A stretch of 24,175 nucleotides of DNA from Pseudomonadota bacterium (GTDB lineage: Bacteria; Pseudomonadota; Alphaproteobacteria; Rhizobiales; Methylopilaceae): NCBI GenBank assembly GCA_023430145.1, contig JAEZCD010000235.1:1-24175 (forward strand), given 5' to 3'. Under the pieces are notes generated by a model. The model searched no databases. It saw only the letters and a program-made list of their open reading frames with translations, and was not told the origin of the DNA. The first letter of the stretch is position 1; each line of letters starts with the position of its first letter. The position numbers and the translations under genes are program-made. Below are positions 1 to 8,079 of the stretch, piece by piece.

Positions 1-1
1 G

Positions 2-565
2 GGGCGGCCCGCCGAGCCGAGCACGAGCCTGCGCCGCAGCCCGATGCTGCAGCGGCTGCGCAGCCCGGCGCCGCCGCGCGAGGCCGCGCTGCTGCTCGCG
101 GTGATCAACCACCCCGACCTGCTCGACCGCCACTGCGACGAGTTCGGCGGCCTCGAATTCAGCTCGCCCGACATCGAGCGTTTGCGGCGAATCGTCATGC
201 ATGCGACAGCGGAGGGGCTCGCCGACGCCGCTTCCGTGCGGCAGGCGATCGTCGATTCGGGCCAGGGAGCGGTGCTGGAGCGGATCGAGAGCGGCGTACG
301 CGGCCGGCGGGAGTGGTGGACCGACGCCGGCACGGCCGTCACCGACGCCGAAACCGGCTTCCGTCACGCTCTGGCCTTGCATGTCAAGGTGAGCGCGTTA
401 CATAACGAGCTTCGATCAGCGGAAGCAGCCCTTGGACAGGAGCCGAGCGAGGACAACTTCCGCCGGGTCGTCGAGGTGCAGCGGGGTCTGCGCGCGGTCG
501 AGGGATCCGAGGCCGCGATCGAGGGATTCGGCGGCGCCTCCGGGCGGCCCGTCCGGTCGCTCTGA
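2..565 (+). CDS. dnaG: DNA primase, C-terminal part (partial)
   Basis: This is the end of a gene that begins upstream of the window; the frame is open from base 2 and stops at 565 (about 187 residues seen). It is the C-terminal, DnaB-helicase-interacting part of primase. What supports this is the helical segment PPREAALLLAVINHPDLLD, typical of the region following the catalytic core in alphaproteobacterial DnaG, and the position directly upstream of rpoD, a conserved order in alphaproteobacteria. The zinc-binding and TOPRIM domains lie outside the window, so catalytic residues cannot be checked. The ATG at 44 is internal to the protein, not the start. The gap to rpoD is 170 bases and holds only an inverted repeat, so cotranscription with rpoD is possible. 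Confidence 0.85.
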   Translation, partial: GRPAEPSTSLRRSPMLQRLRSPAPPREAALLLAVINHPDLLDRHCDEFGGLEFSSPDIERLRRIVMHATAEGLADAASVRQAIVDSGQGAVLERIESGVRGRREWWTDAGTAVTDAETGFRHALALHVKVSALHNELRSAEAALGQEPSEDNFRRVVEVQRGLRAVEGSEAAIEGFGGASGRPVRSL

Positions 566-602
566 GTGAGGCCGGAGGCCCGGCCGCCCGACGAGGTTTA
601 AT

Positions 603-626
603 GCGGACTTAAGGCGGAAGTCCGCC
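603..626. repeat. Inverted repeat between dnaG and rpoD
   Basis: Perfect 8-base arms GCGGACTT (603-610) and AAGTCCGC (618-625) are separated by 7 bases. A competing hairpin, GGCGG (613-617) with CCGCC (622-626), uses overlapping bases, so the two cannot form together. No T-run follows, so this is not a classical terminator. It could be an operator or an RNA switch in the rpoD leader; the function is not known. Confidence 0.4.
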
Positions 627-735
627 AATTGGTCATTTCCCGGAGGTTCTCGACAGCGACGGATGGCGGCCAGCGGATGCGGTTCCGGTGGTCGGCGGCG
701 CTGCGGCGAACCTCTCCGAACGGAGCGCGCACTGC

Positions 736-2725
<1,990 letters not shown>

Positions 2726-2727
<2 letters not shown>

Positions 2728-2740
2728 GGGCCGGGCCCTC
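2726..2740 (+). terminator. Short GC hairpin at the rpoD stop codon (weak terminator candidate)
   Basis: GAGGGC (2726-2731) pairs with GCCCTC (2735-2740) around a 3-base loop, overlapping the last bases of the rpoD stop codon. There is no T-run after it, so intrinsic termination would be weak at best. It may simply reduce read-through into the small genes 15 bases downstream. Confidence 0.25.
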
Positions 2741-2754
2741 GGTGGTGATCCGCC

Positions 2755-3021
2755 GTGCCGACGATCTCGATCTTTCTCGGGTTCGTCGTCCAGATGTACT
2801 GGCGCGATCACCCGCCCCCGCACGTACACGTGTTCTACCAGGGCTTCGAGGCTCTGATCGTGATCGAGACCGGGGACATCCTTGCGGGCAGCTTGCCGCC
2901 TGGCGCCCTCCGCCTTATCCGAGCCTGGGTGGGACGGCGGCGAGCCGAATTGCTCGCGAACTGGGAACGCGGCAAGCTGAAGCAACCGTTCGAGCGCATC
3001 CCGGGAGCTGACGTCGAGTGA
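2755..3021 (+). CDS. DUF4160 family protein
   Basis: A small 88-residue protein matching DUF4160 in length and motif order: an N-terminal MPTISIF strand, then the family signature RDHPPPHVHVFYQG (17-30), then ETGDILAGSLPPGALRLIRAW and a C-terminal helix (ELLANWERGKLKQPF). The start is GTG at 2755, chosen because it gives the family's MPTIS beginning; the ribosome site is weak. It starts 27 bases after rpoD and its stop overlaps the next gene's GTG start by 4 bases (GTGA), so the two small genes are translationally coupled. DUF4160 genes often sit next to DUF2442 genes and the pair is sometimes suspected of being toxin-antitoxin-like; I know of no established activity. Family call sure, function unknown. 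Confidence 0.85.
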   Translation: MPTISIFLGFVVQMYWRDHPPPHVHVFYQGFEALIVIETGDILAGSLPPGALRLIRAWVGRRRAELLANWERGKLKQPFERIPGADVE

Positions 3022-3296
3022 TCGACCTTGTCAAAATCGTCGAAGTGCGCGCTCTCGATGGATCTCGGCTATGGCTGCGATTCTCGAACGGGTGGCAGGG
3101 CGTGCGGGACCTGTCGGACGTCCTCGCCGAAGGTGGTCCGATGGTCGAGCCGCTGCGCGATCCGAAGCTTTTCGGCCGCGTCTTCATCGAATGCGGCGTA
3201 CCGACTTGGCCGAACGGCTTCGACCTCGACGCAATCGCTCTTTTCGAAGAAATGCGTGACGCCGGCCTGCTCTCGCGCGCCTCGGATGCCGCCTAG
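3018..3296 (+). CDS. DUF2442 family protein
   Basis: A 92-residue protein with the DUF2442 pattern: an N-terminal beta strand pair (IVEVRALDGSRLWLRFSNG), LSDVL, then LRDPKLFGRVFIECGVPTWPNGFDLDA, with the typical WPNG-D-LD ending at about 64-72. It begins at a GTG inside the stop of the DUF4160 gene (4-base overlap). That coupling implies the two proteins act together, as in many two-gene modules. The extension after position 76 (LFEEMRDAGLLSRASDAA) is a short helix. No HTH domain is visible. Base composition resembles the neighbouring core genes, so the pair is not an obviously recent arrival. The function is unknown. Confidence 0.85.
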   Translation: MIDLVKIVEVRALDGSRLWLRFSNGWQGVRDLSDVLAEGGPMVEPLRDPKLFGRVFIECGVPTWPNGFDLDAIALFEEMRDAGLLSRASDAA

Positions 3297-3314
3297 CCAC
3301 CAAGGAGAACGGCC

Positions 3315-3602
3315 ATGTCATTCCTGAAATCGCTGTTCGGCCTCGGCGGCGCGAAGGAGCCTGCGGCACCCGTGCCCGGCAAGGAGATCGAGCACAAAGG
3401 GTTCGTCGTCCGCGCCGAGCCGATGCCGGCGGGCGGGCAGTTCCAGGTCGCCGGCTGGATCGAGAAGCGCTTCGGCGACGAGCTGAAGCGCCACCACTTC
3501 ATCCGCGCCGACCTCGCCGCCTCCGTCGACGAGGCCTCCGACACGGCGCTGCAGAAGGGCATGCGCATCGTCGACGAGCAGGGCGACCGCATGTTCGGGT
3601 GA
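3315..3602 (+). CDS. HlyU family protein
   Basis: A 95-residue protein resembling the HlyU family (PF10115), named for Vibrio HlyU, which activates haemolysin expression. The family core is visible as EIEHKGFVVRAEPMPAGGQFQVAGWIEK (28-55), then FIRADLAASVDEASDTALQKGMRIVDEQGDRMF. The N-terminus (MSFLKSLFGLGG) is a short amphipathic helix common in alphaproteobacterial members. The ATG at 3315 has a strong ribosome site, AAGGAG at 3302-3307. It lies 18 bases after the DUF2442 gene on the same strand. No recognised haemolysin target is nearby, and many alphaproteobacterial HlyU proteins are uncharacterised, so a regulatory role here is an inference from family. Confidence 0.82.
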   Translation: MSFLKSLFGLGGAKEPAAPVPGKEIEHKGFVVRAEPMPAGGQFQVAGWIEKRFGDELKRHHFIRADLAASVDEASDTALQKGMRIVDEQGDRMFG

Positions 3603-3603
3603 C

Positions 3604-3733
3604 ACTCTTCCTTCTCCCATCGAGGGGAGAAGAGCCTGTCTCGGACTTGATCTTGGGTGGCCGCGCGATCGGATGAGGGGTCACGGCGCTCGTTCCGATG
3701 CTCCCTACCCCCTCACCCGCCCGCTTAGCGGGC
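3604..3733. repeat. Intergenic palindromic repeat block
   Basis: Several hairpins follow the HlyU gene: CTTCTCCC (3611-3618) with GGGAGAAG (3625-3632), and GCCCGC (3719-3724) with GCGGGC (3728-3733) around TTA. The intervening DNA also holds partly complementary tracts (GAGGGGT near 3675, CCCCCTC near 3708). The style, C-rich and G-rich tracts such as CCCCTCACCCG, matches dispersed palindromic elements common in Rhizobiales intergenic regions. The first hairpin could also protect or end the HlyU transcript. No coding capacity is credible. Confidence 0.5.
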
Positions 3734-3734
3734 A

Positions 3735-3974
3735 CCCCCTCTCCCCATGGGCTACGAGATTCACACATCCGCCGGGTGGCTCATCGCGACAGGTCGGGAA
3801 GGCTTCCATCCTCCCCCTGAAAGGGGGAGGCGGACTCGCGTAGCGAGCCAGAGGGGGTCTTCTCGCCGCCGTGTCACCGCAGAGGACCCCCACCCGGACG
3901 GCTTCGCCGTCTCGGCCTTCCCCTTTCAGGGGGAGGGTAGAGATGTGTGAATGCCGTAGCCCGTGGGAGGGGGA
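3735..3974. repeat. MITE-like palindromic element with about 33-base inverted arms
   Basis: The outer arms are 3735-3769 and 3942-3974. Their inner 11 bases (ATTCACACATC at 3759-3769 and its complement) are identical, followed by two mismatches and 8 more identical bases (GGGCTACG). Inside are further matched arms, CCTCCCCCTGAAAGGGG near 3810 and its inverted partner near 3921. There are also small hairpins at 3810-3830 (9-base stem), 3835-3847 (CTCGC/GCGAG) and 3898-3912 (GACGG/CCGTC). The whole can fold into one long branched hairpin. There is no transposase inside, so it would be a non-autonomous or REP-like element. The rest of the gap, 3975-4185, holds nothing I recognise. Confidence 0.6.
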
Positions 3975-4185
3975 AACAGTGCGCTCGCAATGACGGGAGC
4001 GGCCGCTTCGTCGCAAGCTCACCGCCGACCGGCGCCGACTCCGCCCCGATTGACGCCGTCGCGCCGGCCCGGCACCATCGCGCGCGAGCTTTCCCGCCCG
4101 CCTGCACGAGGTCCGTGCGGGCTGCGGGAGGGCGGCCCACCGCCGCCGGCGGGCGGGCGCAAATGTCGTCAACGCCAAGCGTGTC

Positions 4186-5586
4186 ATGAGAAAGCCGAAA
4201 GCAGTCGAGCGCGAGGCGGTGGCCTCCGCGCGCGGCGTCGCCACCATCGAGGCGGCCCGCGCCTGGGTGCATGCCCGCGGCATCGAGGAGATCGAATGCG
4301 TCGTGCCCGACCAGGCGGGCGTGGCGCGTGGGAAGATCATGCCGGCGTCGAAGTTCTTCAACGCGCCGACCATGAACATGCCGAGCTCGATCTTCCACCA
4401 GACGATCTCCGGCGACTATCCCGACGAGGACGTGCCGGGCTCCGGCGATCCGGCCGACGCCGACCTCGTGCTGGAGCCCGACTTCGGCACGCTGACCGTG
4501 GTGCCGTGGGCGAACGATCCGACCGCGCAGGTCGTGCACGACGCCTTCCACCGCGACGGCCGCCCGGTCGAGGTGGCGCCGCGACAGCTGCTGAAGCGCG
4601 TCGTCGACCTCTACGCGCATCGCGGCTGGTCGCCGATCGTGGCCCCCGAGATCGAGTTCTACCTCGTCGAGCCGAACACCGATCCTGACTATCCGCTGAA
4701 GCCGCCGGTCGGCCGCTCAGGGCGTCCGGAGACCGGCCGGCAGTCCTACTCCATCCAGGCCGTCAACGAGTTCGACGACCTGTTCGAGGACATCTACGAC
4801 TTCTCCGAGGCGCAGGGGCTCGAGATCGACACCCTCATCCACGAGGAGGGCGCCGCGCAGATGGAGATCAACCTGCGCCACGGCGCGCCGCTCGCCCTCG
4901 CCGACCAGGTGTTCATGTTCAAGCGCACGCTGCGCGAGGCGGCGCTGAAGCACAAGATCTACGCCACCTTCATGGCCAAGCCGATCGCCAACGAGCCCGG
5001 CTCGGCGATGCACATCCACCAGTCGATCGTCGACGCCAAGACCGGCCGCAACGTCTTCTCCGATGCGCAGGGCCGGCCGAGCCAAGAATTCTTCTCCTTC
5101 CTCGCCGGGCAGCAGAAATACCTGCCGATGGTGATGTGCATCCTCGCCCCTTACGTGAACTCGTACCGGCGGCTGACGCGCGACTCCTCGGCGCCGATCA
5201 ACGTCGCCTGGGGCTACGACAACCGGACGACCGGCATCCGCGTGCCGCCGTCGGGCCCTGATTCGCGCCGGGTCGAGAACCGGGTGCCGTCCTCGGATGC
5301 GAACCCCTACCTCGTCATCGCCGCCTCGCTCGCCTGCGGCTATCTCGGCATGGTCGAGAAGCTGACGCCGACCGACCCGATCGAGGGCTCCGCGCACGGC
5401 CTCGCCTACGACCTCCCCCGCGGCCTTCTGGAAGCCGTCGGCGAGTTCGAGGACTGCGAGCCGCTGAAGGAGATGTTCGGCTCCTCCTTCATCGCCACCT
5501 ACGCCGCGATCAAGCGCGCCGAGTTCGAGACCTTCATGCGGGTGATCAGCTCGTGGGAGCGGGAGTATTTGTTGCTGAACGTGTGA
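4186..5586 (+). CDS. Glutamine synthetase family protein (gamma-glutamyl-polyamine synthetase-like)
   Basis: A 466-residue ATP-dependent ligase of the glutamine synthetase superfamily. An N-terminal beta-grasp domain (about 15-125, with VVPDQAGVARGKIMP) precedes the catalytic domain. Visible active-site motifs are PEIEFYL (154-160, metal ligand Glu), GSAMHIHQS (272-280, nucleotide/metal site), NRTTGIRVP (346-354), RVENRVP (362-368) and NPYLVIAASLACG (373-385). The segment DPDYPLKPPVGRSGR and the phrase DTLIHEEGAAQMEINLRHG are typical of PuuA-like enzymes that glutamylate putrescine or other amines, rather than of true nitrogen-assimilation GlnA. No polyamine-pathway partner is nearby, so the substrate is uncertain. 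The start at 4186 gives a family-like N-terminus, though the ribosome site is poor. Confidence 0.9.
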   Translation: MRKPKAVEREAVASARGVATIEAARAWVHARGIEEIECVVPDQAGVARGKIMPASKFFNAPTMNMPSSIFHQTISGDYPDEDVPGSGDPADADLVLEPDFGTLTVVPWANDPTAQVVHDAFHRDGRPVEVAPRQLLKRVVDLYAHRGWSPIVAPEIEFYLVEPNTDPDYPLKPPVGRSGRPETGRQSYSIQAVNEFDDLFEDIYDFSEAQGLEIDTLIHEEGAAQMEINLRHGAPLALADQVFMFKRTLREAALKHKIYATFMAKPIANEPGSAMHIHQSIVDAKTGRNVFSDAQGRPSQEFFSFLAGQQKYLPMVMCILAPYVNSYRRLTRDSSAPINVAWGYDNRTTGIRVPPSGPDSRRVENRVPSSDANPYLVIAASLACGYLGMVEKLTPTDPIEGSAHGLAYDLPRGLLEAVGEFEDCEPLKEMFGSSFIATYAAIKRAEFETFMRVISSWEREYLLLNV

Positions 5587-5665
5587 GCGGAGGACGCGAG
5601 GGAGACCCCTCCCCGAAGCAAGGGCCGTTGCTGGGCGGCACCCGCCACACGCAAGGCCTTGTGTC

Positions 5666-5767
5666 ATGCGCGGCATGCGTGCATCATTCGTTGCAATGCT
5701 TTGCCCTCTCGCCTGGCTATCGTCGCTGCAAGGCGGGGACTGTCAGGGCCTCACCCGAGTTGGATGA
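5666..5767 (+). CDS. Possible 33-residue leader peptide or signal-peptide remnant
   Basis: A short frame begins at ATG 5666 and its stop overlaps the ATG at 5764 of the next gene (ATGA). The peptide starts MRGMRASFVAMLCPLAWLSS, which looks like a signal sequence: positive N-terminus, then a hydrophobic stretch. AAGG lies about 9 bases upstream. It could be a coupled leader peptide, the truncated start of a lost exported protein, or chance. The ATGA overlap is the main reason to mention it. Confidence 0.25.
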   Translation: MRGMRASFVAMLCPLAWLSSLQGGDCQGLTRVG

Positions 5768-6984
5768 TGCCGCCCCCGCCGGACGCACGTACCCAAGAGC
5801 AGATGGCCCAGCAAAAGCTCGAGGCCGAGATCGCCAAGATTCGGCAAGAAACAAAGAAACTCGAACTCGAGTCGGACGCCCTCCTCGCCCATGAAATAAT
5901 CCACGATCGCGCCAAGGCAGAACTTAATCGCGTCGAATCCGAGGTAGCCAAGCTTGTTAGGGAGAACGAAACGTTTCGCAACGGCATGCGACTCGAATGG
6001 ATAAAAGCGATCGGTTCTCTGAGCTCTGTTTTTCTCGGGATTGCAGCCATTGGGGGTCTAATCGTAAGCCTACAAACAAGCCAGCTCGCCTCTCAGCGAG
6101 CAGAGGCAGAGGCCGAGCGTGCTCGGATCGAATCTTTCTCCGCCCTCATCCGAGAACTCGTGTCCGAGCATCCCTTAAATAGGGCATCTGCAGCGAACCG
6201 TGTATCCGTTTATAGCTCGTCTGAAACCTATTCAAAGCAAGCGATTAGCAGCCTAATCAATGCATTTGCTTTCGAGAAGAACCCACTCGCACAGGATGCC
6301 TTGCTTAATTCAATTAGAAGCATCAATAAAGTTGAATACATAAAATCAGAACTATCGTTGATAAAGGGACAAATCTCACGAGCAACAGAGCGCTTATTTT
6401 CTAGGGTTGACACAACTACCGGCCTACCCAACCGCGATGTGAGCGAAGAAGTTGACATCCAGCAACAAGCAATGATCAAAATTACAATCGCGCTTTCTGA
6501 GTCTCCGCTTTGTGAAAAGGATAATTGTGTTGCCGATTTCAGAAACATGAAATCACTTCGCCGTGCAAGCTTTTTTTTATACAATGATCGACTTAAGGGA
6601 GCCAACTTTACGGACGCATCACTTAGCGAAGCGGACTTATATAAGGTTGATTTATCTGGCGCATCCTTTCAAAGGTCCGTCCTAGATGGCACCAACTTCG
6701 CTGGCGCGATTCTAGCACACACAAATTTTGCCAACTCTATGATGAGAAAAGTTAATAATAGAATACGAGGACCGTTACAGCTCGCAGTATTCAAGGGTGC
6801 AAACCTAGATGGCGCCATTTTTACAAACGCCTGCTTGGCTGGTGCTGACTTTCGTGGCGCGATCAACGTCGATTTATCTGCGCTTCGCTCCGGCTTTACA
6901 GAAGGCATTCTCATCGAGCCAGAAAAGCTGGCTCAAATCGGAACACCGCGGGGAAGTCCGGCATGCGCACAAGTGGACGAATAG
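5764..6984 (+). CDS. Membrane-anchored coiled-coil protein with C-terminal pentapeptide repeats
   Basis: A 406-residue protein from the ATG at 5764. A charged coiled coil (about 14-72, rich in E/K/R/L) is followed by one membrane helix (about 82-103), a second short coiled coil (104-130), and a helical region of unknown fold to about 260. Two runs of A(D/N)LXX-type pentapeptides follow (about 277-325, such as LKGANFTDASLSEADLYKVD, and 341-372). The runs are interrupted by a basic insert, MRKVNNRIRGPLQ. Pentapeptide repeats form a right-handed square beta-helix; the pattern is clear but no function follows from it. AT-rich codon use is unlike the neighbours and suggests transfer. ATG 5767 or 5803 are possible starts; the ribosome site is weak everywhere. 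Its end overlaps the next gene by 22 bases. Confidence 0.75.
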   Translation: MMPPPPDARTQEQMAQQKLEAEIAKIRQETKKLELESDALLAHEIIHDRAKAELNRVESEVAKLVRENETFRNGMRLEWIKAIGSLSSVFLGIAAIGGLIVSLQTSQLASQRAEAEAERARIESFSALIRELVSEHPLNRASAANRVSVYSSSETYSKQAISSLINAFAFEKNPLAQDALLNSIRSINKVEYIKSELSLIKGQISRATERLFSRVDTTTGLPNRDVSEEVDIQQQAMIKITIALSESPLCEKDNCVADFRNMKSLRRASFFLYNDRLKGANFTDASLSEADLYKVDLSGASFQRSVLDGTNFAGAILAHTNFANSMMRKVNNRIRGPLQLAVFKGANLDGAIFTNACLAGADFRGAINVDLSALRSGFTEGILIEPEKLAQIGTPRGSPACAQVDE

Positions 6985-7952
6985 TTTCACGTCGGACGGT
7001 CTGGTTGTCGGGCATCGCGACTGGAGCGGCGCTCCTTGGTAAGCCAGCTAGCGGCCTTCACGAGCCGGGCCATCTGCTTCAAATCGTCGTTTCCTTTGCG
7101 CCGGGAGGTCAGACGGACGCGGTCGCCCGAATACTCGCGAAGGGCATCGATGTGGCTACCGGACATCCGGTTGTCGTGGAGAATAAACCCGGCGGCGGCG
7201 GGCGCGTTGGCGCCGCCTTTGTGCAGGACCAGCGGCCGGACGGATCAGTGGTGCTGTTGTCCCCATCGGCCTTACTTGCGATCTCGCCACTACTGAACCC
7301 AGACTTCGCGCGTAACCTAGCCGACAACTTCCGTCCCGTCGCCGGCGTCGCCGAGTTTGACTATGCGATCGCCGTGGCGATGGACTCCCCGATGAAGTCC
7401 CTTCCAGAGCTTGTAAAGCGAGCCAGGGAAGTGGGGAAGGATCTGATGTGGGGCGTTGTGGGTGGTGGCGCTCTGGCGCAGTTAGTGGCTGGACTCCTAG
7501 GTATGGCGATAGACGTGAAGTTATCTCTCGTTCCCTATTCTAACTCCAATGACGTTGTTATAGCTCTTCTTGGCGGTCAAGTGCCTGTCGTTATCGTCGA
7601 GACAGCTACAATCGCCAAGCAGCATGCGGAGGGAAGGGTACGGGTACTGGCGACAACGGGAAAGGCTCGCTCGCCACTGTTGCCGGAGGTGAAGACGGTC
7701 GAGGAACAGGGCATCCGCCTGGAGGCAGTCAACCACCTTGGCGTTTTTGCGCCCGCGGGCACACCTAACGATATAGTCAAGACGATTAGTGACGCGATCG
7801 TCGAGGCCGTAAGTAACCCAGAGGTGAGAAACGGACTGGAAAGGCTAGGTGCCCAGGCAAGCGGGCAAGCGACCAGCCAGTTTGCCGAGACGTATGCTAG
7901 AGATCAGCGCTTATGGACCGAGGCGATTGTCCAACTTGGACTCAAGCCCTAG
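6963..7952 (+). CDS. Bug/TctC-family extracytoplasmic solute-binding protein
   Basis: A 329-residue periplasmic substrate-binding protein of the tripartite tricarboxylate transporter (TTT) receptor family. The N-terminus carries a Tat-like signal, SRRTVWLSGIATGAALLG (9-26). The family signature follows: LQIVVSFAPGGQTDAVARIL (39-58), then HPVVVENKPGGGGRVGA, normal for loops that bind a carboxylate ligand. The C-terminal FAPAGTPNDIVKTISDAI is also typical. Full length, with no break seen. No TctA or TctB membrane partner is in the window, so it is an orphan receptor; such proteins are numerous in proteobacteria and may use distant partners or serve in sensing. The start lies within the previous gene (22-base overlap), with GGGGAAG upstream at about 6950. 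GC content is intermediate between the island and the core genes. Confidence 0.88.
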   Translation: MRTSGRIVSRRTVWLSGIATGAALLGKPASGLHEPGHLLQIVVSFAPGGQTDAVARILAKGIDVATGHPVVVENKPGGGGRVGAAFVQDQRPDGSVVLLSPSALLAISPLLNPDFARNLADNFRPVAGVAEFDYAIAVAMDSPMKSLPELVKRAREVGKDLMWGVVGGGALAQLVAGLLGMAIDVKLSLVPYSNSNDVVIALLGGQVPVVIVETATIAKQHAEGRVRVLATTGKARSPLLPEVKTVEEQGIRLEAVNHLGVFAPAGTPNDIVKTISDAIVEAVSNPEVRNGLERLGAQASGQATSQFAETYARDQRLWTEAIVQLGLKP

Positions 7953-8079
7953 GCCATCCTTCTTGAAGCATGAGCACAGTACAGCGCGCGCTGCCCAGCT
8001 TGAGTACCCACAATAGCTCGATCTGGGATAAGCGCCGCTTGCGGGTTACGCAACCAAGAAACTCCGCGTCGCCCACCCC

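Larger units (their letters stand above)
5587..8079. other. Low-GC inserted segment (genomic islet)
   Basis: Base composition drops sharply here. Flanking genes are very GC-rich, whereas the line at 6241 is 50% GC, that at 6301 about 27% and that at 6541 about 37% by direct count. The second gene (6963-7952) is intermediate. Codons almost absent from the neighbours (TTA, TCA, ATA) are frequent. I could not see a tRNA, integrase, insertion sequence or flanking direct repeats, so how it arrived is unknown and the edges are approximate. Confidence 0.6.

Noticed and set aside
3719..3912. CRISPR-like array, because several short repeats occur close together
   Set aside because: The units are different hairpins, not identical direct repeats with even spacers, and no cas genes are near.
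3747..3950. A small frame of 67 codons in the gap before the glutamine synthetase family gene
   Set aside because: It lies entirely inside the palindromic element, and its translation follows the repeat structure rather than a protein pattern.
4050..4078. A sigma-70 promoter starting TTGACG before the glutamine synthetase family gene
   Set aside because: The -35 match is good, but the hexamer at 17-base spacing (CACCAT) is a poor -10 box and the local GC is very high.
5553..5894. A 113-codon frame overlapping the end of the glutamine synthetase gene and the islet start
   Set aside because: It overlaps two better-supported frames, and its composition changes with the underlying DNA, not like a protein.
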